DNA of 64,000 nucleotides from Halichoerus grypus (taxonomy: Eukaryota; Chordata; Mammalia; Carnivora; Phocidae), in NCBI RefSeq assembly GCF_964656455.1, contig NC_135718.1, positions 50,497,008-50,561,007 of the forward strand, written 5' to 3'. A program made the translations under genes and the position numbers. Positions 24,351 to 34,479 of the stretch are shown here, piece by piece. Every line of letters starts with the position of its first letter. The first letter of the stretch is position 1. The notes under the pieces were generated by a model. That model did not search any database, had not been told where the DNA came from, and worked only from the letters and a program-made list of their open reading frames with translations.

Positions 24351-24904
24351 AGTAGGCCCTCAGTAAGAATTTTTTGTAACAAATGAATACAGACTGATTC
24401 ATTAATGCCACTACCAGTCCCCTCCCTAGTATACACATGTGAGGACATTTCTTGAATTGCCACCTACAGAGCCTGGCTCTCGGAAACCAGCCTCTTTTCA
24501 TAGCAGAAAGTATACCTTCCCCGAACATCTTCCTCTGCCCTTAATATGTCAACACCAAAGCTCATAAATTTTATCTGAGGACTCAGAGCCCCAAAAGCTC
24601 AAAGACAGCAAGCCCAGGACAAAAATTCCAGTATTTGGCACAGGAAAAAAAGTGGAAACTGAGGCCTTGGAGCCATTATGGAATCAGGCAACTAGGACTG
24701 CCTTTGTCTCATTTCTTCAGGGTCTTTGGAATCTACTCAAAAGCCAAAATTCTAGTAGGAGGTCAAAAAGGAGATGTTAATGATAATGAAGACAACAATG
24801 GAGCAAATAAAAGGTCATGAGAAGGGACATTCACTTCCTTAAAAAAAAATTTTTTTTAAACACTGGCTTGTGTTGTATCAAATTCTTTTATAAGGTCAAT
24901 TCCT
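24351..24904. other. Unassigned sequence
   Basis: No gene or repeat recognised. Confidence 0.4.
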
Positions 24905-24990
24905 ATTGACCAAGCTGGAATGTAAGTTCCTTGAAGGCAGGGAATGCATGTCCCATTTTTCTTGTGCCAACATTAAAGTTGGGCACACCC
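24905..24990 (+). mobile_element. L2-like 3' fragment
   Basis: The phrase GGAATGTAAGTTCCTTGAAG-GCAGGGA is the L2 3' 'aatgtaagctccatgagggcaggga' box. Short. Confidence 0.6.
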
Positions 24991-25394
24991 CTATTACTTC
25001 AAACTCTATCAAGTAAAGTACTTGTCTCCATTTCATTAAGGTTTTTTTCTGAGATATCATCTTGTTCTTTCATTTAGGACATCATCTTCCATTTCTTCTC
25101 TTTATTTGACTCTCTATGTTGGTTTCCATATAGCAGATGAAACAAACACCTCTCCACCTTGAAGAAGTAGAATCATGTAGGAAATGAACTTTGTTGTTCA
25201 ACCCTGCTTCAGCTCTTTGTTATCTTTCAAACCTTTATGCTTGTCCAAGAAGTCTATTATATTCTTAATAGGTCCCAGTAGTTGAAGGTGTGCCAAGCCC
25301 TGTCACTGTCCCTTCAGGGAGGATCTCAGCACCTAGATTAAGGCTGATCGGAAGCCAGACCCCTGAGCAGCAGCTTTTAAAAATATACAAATAT

Positions 25395-25724
25395 TGTCTG
25401 ATTGCTGTGGCTAGGACTTCCAATACTATGTTGAATAGCAGTGGTGATAGTGGACATCCCTGCCGCGTTCCTGACCTTAGGGGGAAAGCTCTCAGTTTTT
25501 CCCCATTGAGAATGATATTCGCTGTAGGTTTTTCATAGATGGCTTTTATGATATTGAGGTATGTACCCTCTATCCCTATGGGTATTGAGGAGGGCACGTT
25601 CTGCATGGAGCACTGGGTGTTATGCACAAACAATGAATCATGGAACACTATATCTAAAACTAATGATGTAATGTATGGGGATTAACATAATAATAAAAAA
25701 ATTAAAAAATAAAAAATAAAAAAT
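25395..25724. mobile_element. Twin-primed (5'-inverted) young L1 insertion
   Basis: The left part (25395 to about 25583) is L1 ORF2 reverse-transcriptase sequence on the minus strand. The right part (about 25584-25724) is an L1 3' end on the plus strand with an A-rich tail. The pair is bounded by a perfect 16-bp TSD (25379-25394 and 25725-25740). Inverted 5' part, sense 3' part and one TSD is the established signature of twin priming. It lies inside the 5' UTR of the older L1. The antisense frame of 127 codons (25265-25648) contains the ungapped RT motif [16 protein letters not shown], showing little decay. Confidence 0.9.
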
Positions 25725-25756
25725 AAAAATATACAAATATATGTAGTCCTGTGGGA

Positions 25757-25925
25757 CCTCAAGCATAAACCCCACTGGCCACCAGAGCCAGGCAATCTGG
25801 TTGTATCCCCTGGGCAGCAGTCAAAAAGATCAAGGTTCCAGACAAAAGTATAAGCTATTTTCTGGGAGATACTGGTAAGCTGGAGCAAAGCAGAGGGAGA
25901 GCACCAGATGGCATCCACAGCCTAT
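25757..25925 (+). repeat. L1 5' UTR monomer-like block 1
   Basis: It shares with 26135-26320 the ordered phrases CCACCAGAGCCAGGCAATC, CCCCTGGGCAGCAG, GGGAGATACTGGT and CAGAGGGAGAGCACCAGATG. These are two diverged copies about 370 bp apart within the L1 5' region. Confidence 0.65.
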
Positions 25926-26134
25926 GTTCCCTGAGCACAGCTCCATAGGACACTAAATGTATGCCAAACCAGAAGCCTGCCCCTCAGGCCAAAGCTCCAG
26001 GACAAGCAAAGAGGCCTCCTTCACAGAAAGACTAGGGTGAGTAGGGGTGCTTCAGAGTCTGCTGTCTGTGCAGCACCCTGGGTATGGCAACCTGGCAACA
26101 ACTGTCACTCCGACTGCCCCAGTTTTGTGCAACC

Positions 26135-26320
26135 CAGGACTGGAAGCCCCTTGGCCACCAGAGCCAGGCAATCAAGGAGTGTCCCATGGGTGGCAGCCAC
26201 AAAAACCAAAGCAGGAGATGCAAAAACCAGAGCACCAGACACATGTAAAAGTTTTCTTCTAGGAGATACTGGTGCCCCAGAGCACAGCACAGGGAGAGCA
26301 TCAAGATGGTACCTGCCAGT
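26135..26320 (+). repeat. L1 5' UTR monomer-like block 2
   Basis: The counterpart of 25757-25925, with CCACCAGAGCCAGGCAATCA, GGGTGGCAGCCACAAAAACC, TAGGAGATACTGGTGCCCC and AGGGAGAGCATCAAGATGG. It ends just before the ORF1 region. Confidence 0.65.
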
Positions 26321-27828
26321 CTCCAGAGTGTTCCAGCAGGCTCACTGAACTGGGGAGAAGAATGAACACAGTGAGAACTTCAACTAAAAGGCAGAAAATA
26401 CCAAAGAAAATACCACAGAGCTAAGGAATACGATAAGTGAACGGACAAATACACCAGATAGGTTAAACAACAGACCAGATGAAGAGGAAGAAAGAATCAG
26501 TCAACTTGAAGACAAGGCACTGGAACTCCCCCTATCAAAGCACAAAAAGAAAAAAGAATGAAAAAAAATGAAGATAGGTTGAAGGATTTACAGAACAATA
26601 TCAAACAGACTAATGTTCACATTATAGGGCTCCCAGAAGGAAAAGAGAAAAAGAGGCACAAAATTTTTTGAAGAAATAATGTCTGAATACTCTCCTAACC
26701 TGGAGAAGGACACAGACATCCAGATCCAGAAATCCCAGAGAGTTCCAATTAAGAAAAACCAAAGAGATCAAACTAAGACACATTATAATTACAATGTCAA
26801 AAGTTAAAGACAAGGATATTAAGAGCAGCAAGAGAACAAGTTGTCACATGCAAGGGAACACCCTTCCCTTAAGACTATCAGCAGATTTTTCAGCAGAAAC
26901 TTTGCAGGCCAGAGGGAGTAGCACGATATATTCAAAGTGATGAAAGAGGAAAAGTTCCAACCAAGAATACTCTGCCCAGCAAAGTTATCATTCAGAATTA
27001 GAGAAAGAGTTTCCCAGACAAGCAAAAGCTAAAGGAGTTCATCACCACTATACTGGTCGTATAAAAAACATTAAGGGAGAGCTTTAAGCTGGGAAAAAAA
27101 AAGGGGGGGGGCCCATTAATTAGGAACTAGAAAACATGTGAAAGAATAAATCTCACCAGAAAGGTAAATATATAGTTAAGGTAACTTATAAAGTTAATAT
27201 GAAGGTTGAAAAACCAAAGCAGTAAAAATAACTATGATTACAATGATTAAAGAATACACAAGATATAAAGATGTAAAATGTAACATTAAAAACATGAAAG
27301 ATGGGCACTGGGAGAAAAAATGTTGAGCTTTAGGATGAGATCAAACTTAAGTTGCTACCAACTTAAAATAGACAGTTATAAATTTAAGTTATTATATGTA
27401 AACTTCATGGTGACCACACAGCAAAAATGTATAGTAAATACATAAAAGATAAAAAGAATGTGAGCATACTACCAAATAAAGTCATCAAACCACAAAAGAG
27501 AGCAAGAGAAGGAATAAAGAACTACAAAACAGCCAAAGAAACAAAATGGCAATAAGCACATACTTATCAATAATTACTTAAAATGTAAATGGACTATATG
27601 CTCCAATCAAAAGGCATTGAATGGCTCAATGGATTAAAAAACGAAAGACCCATCTATACGCTGCCTACAAGAAATTTACTTTAGAGGTAAGCACACAGAC
27701 TGAAAATGAAGGAATGGAGAAAGGTATTCCATGCAAGTACAACCAAAAAAAAAGAAAAAGCTGGAGCAGCTACACTTCAATCAGATAACACAGAATTTTA
27801 AGCAAAGACTGTAATAATAGCTATTATA

Positions 27829-28131
27829 ATGATAAAGAGGTCAATGCAACAAAAGAGCACAACATGTATAAATATTTATGCACCCAACATAGGAGCACCT
27901 AAATATATAAAGCGAATATTAACAGACCTAAAGGAAGAAATCAACAGCAATACAGTAATAGTAGGGGACTTTAATATACCACTTACATCAAAGGATAGGT
28001 CATCCAGACAGAAAATCAATAAGGAAACTTCAGCCTTAAATGACATGTTAGAGCAGATATACATTTTTCTAAAGTGCACAGGGAACATTTTCGAGGACAG
28101 AGCATATGTCAGGCCACAAAACAAGTCTTAA
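27829..28131 (+). pseudogene. L1 ORF2 endonuclease-domain remnant
   Basis: A 100-codon open stretch within the dead L1. It reads the APE-type endonuclease text CINIYAPNIGAPKYIKRI and the catalytic-loop motif IVGDFNIPLTSKDRSSRQ. Known L1 ORF2 proteins keep the Asp and Asn of GDFN for catalysis. Both flanks run into stops, so no working protein is made. Confidence 0.85.
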
Positions 28132-30388
28132 TAGATTTAAGAGGACTGAATTCATATCAAGCATCATTTCCAACCACAATGTATTAAACTAGAAATTACA
28201 CAAAAGTGGAAAATTTACACATAGGTAGAGATTACATATGGATTACATTTGGAAACATGTTAATGAACAACCAACAAGAAATCAAAAGAGAAATCAAAAA
28301 ACAGCCTGAGACAGACAAAAATGCAAATATAACACACCAAAATTGCAGATTGCAGCATACACAATTTCAAGAGTTCTAAATCAATAAGGAAATACTGTCT
28401 TTGAACAACACACCGGACCAAATGGACTTAACACTTATATACAGACCATTCCACCTGAAAACAACAGAATAAACATTCTTTTCAAGTACACATGGGACAT
28501 TCTCTAGGTTAGATTACATATGAAGCCACAAAACAAGTCTCAATTTAAGAAGACTGAAATCATATCATGCATCTTTTCCTACCACAATGGTATGAAACTA
28601 GAAATCAATTACAAGAAAAAAACTGGAAAGAAAGAAAAAGCACAATCACATGGAGGCCAGACAACATGCTATTAAACAAGTAGTCAAGGAAGAAATCAAA
28701 GAGGAAATCAAAACATACATGAAAACAAAAATGAAACACAATGGTCCATCATCTTTGGGATGTAGCAAAAGCAGTTCTTAGAAGGTTATAGCAATAAATG
28801 CTTACCTCAAGAAACAAGAAAAATCTTAAATAAAAAACCTCACTTTACAGTTCAAGGAACTAGAAAAAGAAAAACAAAGTCCAAAGTTTGTAGAAGGTGG
28901 AAAATAAAAAAGATTAGAGCAGAAATAAACAAAATAGAAACTAAAAAGACAATGGAGAAGATCAATGCAACTAAGAACTGGTTCTTTGAAAAGATTTTTA
29001 AAAATTTGACAAGCCTTTAACTAGAATTACCAAGAAAAAAAAAAGACTCACATAATATCAGAATTGAAAAAGGAGATGTTACAACTAATACCACAGAAAT
29101 GTGAAGGATCATAAGAGGCTACTATGAACAATTATACACCAACAAATTGGACAACTTAAAAGAAATGGATAAATTCCTAGAAGTATACAACCTACCAAGA
29201 CTGAACCATGATGAAATGGAAAATCTGAATGGACTGATTACTAGCAAGTAGATTGAATTAGTAATCAAAAGCCTCCCAGCAAATAAAAGCTCAGGACCAG
29301 ATGGCTTCTCCAATGAATTCTACAAGCATTCAAAGAAGAATTAATACCAGTCCTCCTCAAACTCTGCAAGAAATAGAGGAGGGAGCTCTTCCAAATTCAT
29401 TTTGAGGCCAGCATTACCCTGACCCAAAATGAGACAAGAACTCCACAAGAAATCACAGGCCAATATCCCTGATAAACATAGATGTAAAAATCCTCAACAA
29501 AATATTAGTAAACCAAATTCAACAATACATTAAAAGGATCATACACCATGATCAAATGGGATTTATTCCAGGGATACAAAAATAGATTCAACATCTACAA
29601 ATCAGTGAAGCGACACACCTTATTAACAAAGTGAAAGATAAAAATCATATGAACTCAATAGAGACCAAAAAAAAGCATTTGACAAAATTCAACATCCTTT
29701 TATGATAAAAAAAAAATCTCAACAAAGTGGTTATAGAGGAAATGTACCTCAACATAATAAAGGCCATATATGACAAGGCCAAAGCTAATGTCATACTCAA
29801 TAGTGAAAAGCTGAAAGCTTTCCTCTAAGGTCAGGGACAAGACAAGGATGCCCACTCTTACACTCTCATCTATCATATTTTTGGAAGTCCTAGCCAAAGA
29901 AATTAGGCAAGAAAGCAACCAAATTGGCAAGAAAGAAGTTAACCTGCCACTATTTGTGGACAATATGGTATTATATACAGAAAACTCTAAAGACTAATAA
30001 AAAAACTTAGAATAAATGAATTCAGTAAAGTTGCATGATAGAAAATCAATACACAGATGTCTGGACTGCATTTCTATCCATTACTAATGAACTATCAGAA
30101 AGAGAAATTGATAAAATATTTCTATTATAATTGCATCAGAAAGAATAAAATACCTAAGATTAGATTTAACCAAGGAAGTGAAAAACCTGTATGTAGTCAA
30201 CTACAAGACATTAATAAAAGAAACTGAAGAGGACAGCTATAAATGGAAAGATATTCCATGCTCATGGATTAGAAAAATCAATATTGTTAATATGTCCATA
30301 CTACCCTAAGGAATCTACAGATTCAGTACAATCCCTACCAAAATTCCAGTGGCATTTTCCATTAAAATAGAATAATCCTGAAGTTTGT

Positions 30389-30574
30389 ATGAAACCACAA
30401 AAGACCCTGAATAGCCAAAACAATACTAAGAACAAAGCTGGAGGCATCATGCTCCCTGATTTCCAACTATATTACAAAGGTGCAGTAATTAAAATGGTAT
30501 GGTATTGGAATAAAAACAGACACACAGATCAATGGAACAGAAGAGCGCCCAGAAATAAACCTATGCATATATGA
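30389..30574 (+). pseudogene. L1 ORF2 C-terminal remnant
   Basis: A 61-codon open stretch with the typical L1 ORF2 text [18 protein letters not shown] followed by [15 protein letters not shown], which lies downstream of the reverse transcriptase domain. It is isolated by stops on both sides. Confidence 0.85.
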
Positions 30575-30892
30575 TATGGTCAATTAATTTACAACAAAGA
30601 AGCCAAGAATATACAATGGGAATAGGACAGTCTCTTCAGTAAATGGTGCTGGGGAAACCAAACAGTCCCTTGTAAAAGAACACAACTTGACCAGTATCTT
30701 ACACCATACACAAAAATTTACTCACAATGAATTCAAAGCTTAAACCTAGGACTTAAAACCATAAAACTAAATAGGTGTTAAGTTCCTTGGCATAGGTCTT
30801 GGCCATGATTTCTTGAATCCGACTCCAAAAGCAAAGGAAGCAAAAGCAAAAATACCCAAGTGGAACTGTATCTAACTAAAAAGCTCCTCCAC

Positions 30893-31091
30893 GGGGGTGC
30901 CTGGGGGCTCAGTCAGTTAAGCGTCTGCCTTTGGCTCAGGTCATGATCCCGGGGGTCCTGGGATCGAGTCCCACATTGGGCTCCCTGCTCAGCAGAGAGC
31001 CTGCTTCTCCCTCTCCCGGCCCCCACTCATGCTCTCGCTCACTATCTCTTTCTCAAAAACATACATAAAATCTTTAAAAAATTAAATAAAT
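30893..31091 (+). mobile_element. Can-SINE nested in L1, sense
   Basis: The head GGGGGTGCCTGGGGGCTCAG, GGTCATGATCCCGGGGGTCC and the A-rich tail are all present. The TSD is 30878-30892 against 31092-31106 (AAAAAGCTCCTCCAC against AAAAAGTTTCTGCAC). It splits the L1 ORF2 C-terminal coding region. Confidence 0.93.
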
Positions 31092-31317
31092 AAAAAGTTT
31101 CTGCACAGCAAAGGAAAAACCAACCAGATGAAAAGGCAAACCTACTGAGGAGAGAAAATTTTTTCAGATCATATATTTGGATAAGAAGCTACTATCCAAA
31201 ATATATAAAGAATTTATACAACTCAATAGCAAAAAAAATAATAATCCAATTTTTAAAAATGGGCAGAGGATCTGAATAGACATATTCCAAAGAACACACA
31301 GATCAGCCAAAAGGTGC

Positions 31318-31509
31318 ATGAAAAGATGTTCACCATCATTAACCATCTGGAAAATGCACATCAAAACCACAATGAGGTATCATCTCACATCTGTCAGAGT
31401 GACTATTATCGAAAAGACAAGAAATAGTATCGGTGAGGATGTGGAGAAAAGGGTACCCTCATGCACTGCTGGTAGCAAGGTAAATTGGTATAGTCACTAC
31501 AGAAGATAG
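31318..31509 (+). pseudogene. L1 ORF2 extreme C-terminal remnant
   Basis: A 63-codon open piece reading MHIKTTMRYHLTSVRVTI and [20 protein letters not shown], the decayed equivalent of the conserved L1 ORF2 C-terminal cysteine region. The usual Cys/Trp positions are partly lost. Internal Met; not a gene. Confidence 0.75.
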
Positions 31510-31540
31510 TATGGCGGTTTCTCAAAAAACTAAAACTGGA

Positions 31541-31626
31541 GGGGGTGCCTGGCTGGCTCAGTAGGTGGAACACTGAGTTCAAGCCCCATGTGGGATGTAG
31601 AGATTACTTAAAAATTTTAATTAATT
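31541..31626 (+). mobile_element. Short Can-SINE variant nested in L1
   Basis: Only about 86 bp. The head GGGGGTGCCTGGCTGGCTCA runs quickly into GAGTTCAAGCCCCATGTGGG and the alternative end ATGTAGAGATTACTTAAAAA. The CT-rich body is absent and the middle of the tRNA part is shortened. The TSD AAAACTGGA is at 31532-31540 and 31627-31635. Confidence 0.85.
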
Positions 31627-31809
31627 AAAACTGGAACTACCATATGATCGAGCAATTCCACTTCTAGGTATTTATCTGAAAAAGAAAACACTAACTCAAA
31701 AAGATGTATGCACCCCCATGTTCACTTGCATTATTTACAGTAGCCAAAATATGGAAACAGCCTAAGTGTCCATTCAATGGATGGAGGAATAAAGAAACTG
31801 TGTGTATAA

Positions 31810-32364
31810 TGTAGTGATCCAAACAGGCACCTGCACCCCAATGTTTATAGCAGCAATGTCCACAATAGCCAAACTATGGAAAGAGCCCAGATGTCCATCG
31901 ACAGATAAATGGATAAAGAAGATGTGGTGTGTACACACATACACACACACACACACAATGGAATATTACTCAGCCATCAAAAAAATGAAATCTTGCCATT
32001 TTCAATGATGTGGATGGAACTAAAGGGTATTATGCTAAGCGAAATAAGTCATTCAGAGAAAGACAAATACCTTATCATTTCACTCATATGTGGAGTTAAA
32101 GAAACAAAACAGGATCATAGGGGAAGGGAGGGAAAAATAAAACAAGATGAAATCAGAGAGGGAGACAAACCATAAGAGACTCTTGATCATAGGAAACGAA
32201 CAGAGTTGCTGGAGGAGAGGGGGTGGGGATGGGGTAACTTGGTGACGGACATTAAGGAGGGCATGTGATATAATAAGCACTGGGTATTATATAAGACTGA
32301 TGAATCACTGACCTCTACCTCTGAAACTAATACACTATATGTTGAATTTAAATAAATTTTAAAA
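31810..32364 (+). mobile_element. 5'-truncated L1 3' end nested in the older L1
   Basis: At 31810 the sequence restarts the L1 3' text (CAGCAATGTCCACAATAGCC) that the host L1 has just passed at 31730-31745. It runs through the 3' UTR (GAGACTCTTGATCATAGGAA, TTAAGGAGGGCATGTGATAT, GCACTGGGTATTATATAAGA) to a short A-rich tail. The host L1 resumes at about 32383. The TSD is 31792-31809 against 32365-32382 (18 bp, three mismatches), so it is older than the young SINEs. A (CA)n run lies at 31933-31957. Confidence 0.85.
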
Positions 32365-32749
32365 AGGAAATTGTGTGCATAAACACTCTGCATTATTATT
32401 TAATATAAAAAAAGAATGAAATCCTGCCATTTGTTACAACATGGATGGACCTCAAGGGCATTATGGTAAGTGAAATAAGTCAGACAGAAAAAGACAAATA
32501 TCATATGATCTCTCTTATATGTGGAATCAAATAAGAAGAAAAAACCATGCCACCTTATTACAGAGAACAAATTGATAATTGCCAGAGGTGGGGGTGGGAG
32601 AAATGAGTCAAGGGAGTCAAAAGATCAAAAGAAAATAAAGAGATAACAATGTATCAAAAAAGAAAAGTTGGGCACATGCTAGCTACTTAAAAGATCTGGA
32701 AAAAAAAAAAAGAAAAGATCTGTGAGAGAACAAGGCAGTGTACGTAACT

Positions 32750-32870
32750 AGTCAATGAAGAATGCTGGCTTTAGAGCCAGAGAGAATCGAGTTCTAACAC
32801 CATCTCTTCCTTAATTCCTGCAGTGCTTATAACAAGGCTTAGTATAAAACCAGTAATTATCCTGTATTGT
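32750..32870 (+). mobile_element. MIR 5' half
   Basis: The phrases GAATGCTGGCTTTAGAGCCA and GAATCGAGTTCTAACACC follow the MIR tRNA-like head and B-box region. Confidence 0.6.
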
Positions 32871-32949
32871 TAGGCCAGTCTCAGCTTCCACTGCAGAACA
32901 AAAAAGGGTGGGAGTCTGAAAGTTAGGCCAGGTCTAGCTGTTAGGGTCC

Positions 32950-33375
32950 TCAGGTTTGTTCGCACACAAACTCTTTGCTGACCCTTCCGAAGGCCATGCT
33001 CATTACAACTATGAAAGAAGAAAAACTTCGGTCCTATATTCTCCTCCAGGGGTTCTGCTCACATGGTTTCCCCTGCCCAACTGTCCTTCCCCCTTTTTTG
33101 GAGGGGATAACTCCTTGAGCTTCAGGACAAATTCCACAGTCCAACAAAATTTTCCTGATCCCCAATGTTCAGTGCCCCACCTTGAGGCATGCACAGGCCC
33201 CTAGACCACTTGCCCCACAGCACTTACACTGTTACACCTGCCTGATTTGTCTGTTCACCCTGGTGATGAGCTCCATGAGGACAGGGCTCATGGCTATCCT
33301 GTCCTTCACTGTAGTCCCAGGGACAAGCACAGTGCCTGGCACACACAAGCACTCAGCAAAGATGTAACCAAATGC
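32950..33375 (+). mobile_element. L2 3' fragment, sense
   Basis: L2 order: GACCCTTCCGAAGGCCATGC, CTTGAGCTTCAGGACAAATT, GATGAGCTCCATGAGGACAG-GGCTCATGGC, and the near-terminal CACAGTGCCTGGCACACACA-AGCACTCAGC. Confidence 0.7.
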
Positions 33376-33500
33376 AAGAAGGGATCTTGCTAAGCCTCAA
33401 TCTTCTCAAAAGTGAAATAGAGAATGTTTCATTGATAGGACGATTGTGAGAATTAATGATGATATATGTAACACAGGCTAGTACAATTGCCATTCAACAA
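33376..33500 (+). mobile_element. MIR 3' half
   Basis: The phrases AAGCCTCAATCTTCTCAAAA, GTGAAATAGAGAATGTTTC and ATTGTGAGAATTAATGATGA match MIR from its core to its 3' part. Confidence 0.6.
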
Positions 33501-34194
33501 GTTGCAGATATTCTCATTGAGGCTGTGAATAGTGAACTATTTACTACCAAAAACCAATAGCGATGAAATTCAGACAAGCAAATTCAATACAAGGGGTCTG
33601 AGCACCACAATCAATGGTTTGAGACTTTCTGAAGGATCCATCCCCAAAGCCTGTCTTTAGGTTCTGTTTCTAATAAAACCACTTGGGAATATGGAGTAGA
33701 GGAACATTTGGTCTTTGTTCCAAGTAGCCCCCTGTTGTTTCCCAGTCTCAGTGAGCCATTACCTGAAACCAAGGATCTAATGGAAGGGAATGCAGAGAAA
33801 AGCTGTTCCCACAGTAAAGGAACTAGGGAAGCTGATTTATGAGGCAAGATTCTTAAGGATCAAAATACACACAGCTTGGCACAGCAACCGGGGTGAAGAA
33901 TGCGGGCACACCTTTCACAGCCAGGAAACATCAGGGGTGAGTCAACACTGAGGTCAACAGAGAGAAGGGGGAAGAACACAGGTTGCTTCATTCTAGGAAG
34001 AACTCACAGGCATCCTGTCACTTGTCAAATGACCCAAGGTACTCTGCGCATTTCTATCTTTGAATTCCTGCAGTTTTGCGATACATTTAACCACTCCTCC
34101 CTTGAGAGTGTCACAAACACAGCACCATCTCTTCCATGATCTCCATGGAGATTCACCAAGAATTCCCATCCATCATTCTCATCAATTTTTTTTT
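33501..34194. other. Unassigned sequence
   Basis: No gene or nameable repeat. Chance frames overlap on both strands near 33900-34350. Confidence 0.4.
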
Positions 34195-34350
34195 TCAAAT
34201 TGTCTAAGAAGTATATATGGTCATCATAGAGAATTGGGGAAATACAAAGTGTATAAAGAGGCAGAAGTAAATACCCATAATAACACTGGCATGTTTCCGT
34301 CAAGGTTTTGTTTTTTTAAGTTTTGCTTTTTCAAAGTTCTACACATATAA
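34195..34350 (+). mobile_element. Possible ancient L1M 3' UTR fragment
   Basis: The phrases ATATATGGTCATCATAGAGA, ATTGGGGAAATACAAAGTGT and AGTAAATACCCATAATAACA follow a common ancient LINE 3' pattern ('gaaaacttggaaaatacaga...acccataatccc'). Weak. Confidence 0.35.
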
Positions 34351-34479
34351 TTTCAAGAATCTAAAAGATTCCCCATGGTTTGTTACAAGAAAAAACTACA
34401 TAGTCTCCCTTTCTTTTTCTTCATCTCTCCTTCCACCATCTCTTTGGGCTGATACTTTGGTATTTTCCTCCATGTTTCT

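Larger units (their letters stand above)
25020..32665 (+). mobile_element. Near-full-length sense LINE-1, inactivated
   Basis: All L1 parts occur in order. The 5' UTR runs from about 25020 to 26350 and has two diverged monomer-like blocks. An ORF1 region follows at about 26380-27060 (TCTCCTAACCTGGAGAAGGA, CAGCAGAAACTTTGCAGGCC). ORF2 occupies about 27540-31500, with endonuclease at 27829-28131, reverse transcriptase at about 28900-30300 and a C-terminal region at 30389-31510. A 3' region follows. Reading frames are cut by many stops and frameshifts, so it is dead. Four later insertions interrupt it: a twin-primed L1 (25395-25724), a SINE (30893), a short SINE (31541) and an L1 3' end (31810). 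Without them it is roughly 6.5 kb. I judge it an L1M-class or early carnivore L1. Confidence 0.85.

Noticed and set aside
25265..25648. 127-codon antisense frame with a strong reverse-transcriptase motif as a possible retron or domesticated RT gene
   Set aside because: The motif belongs to L1 ORF2 and the frame is the inverted half of a twin-primed L1. The N- and C-terminal parts of the frame are unrelated flanking sequence.
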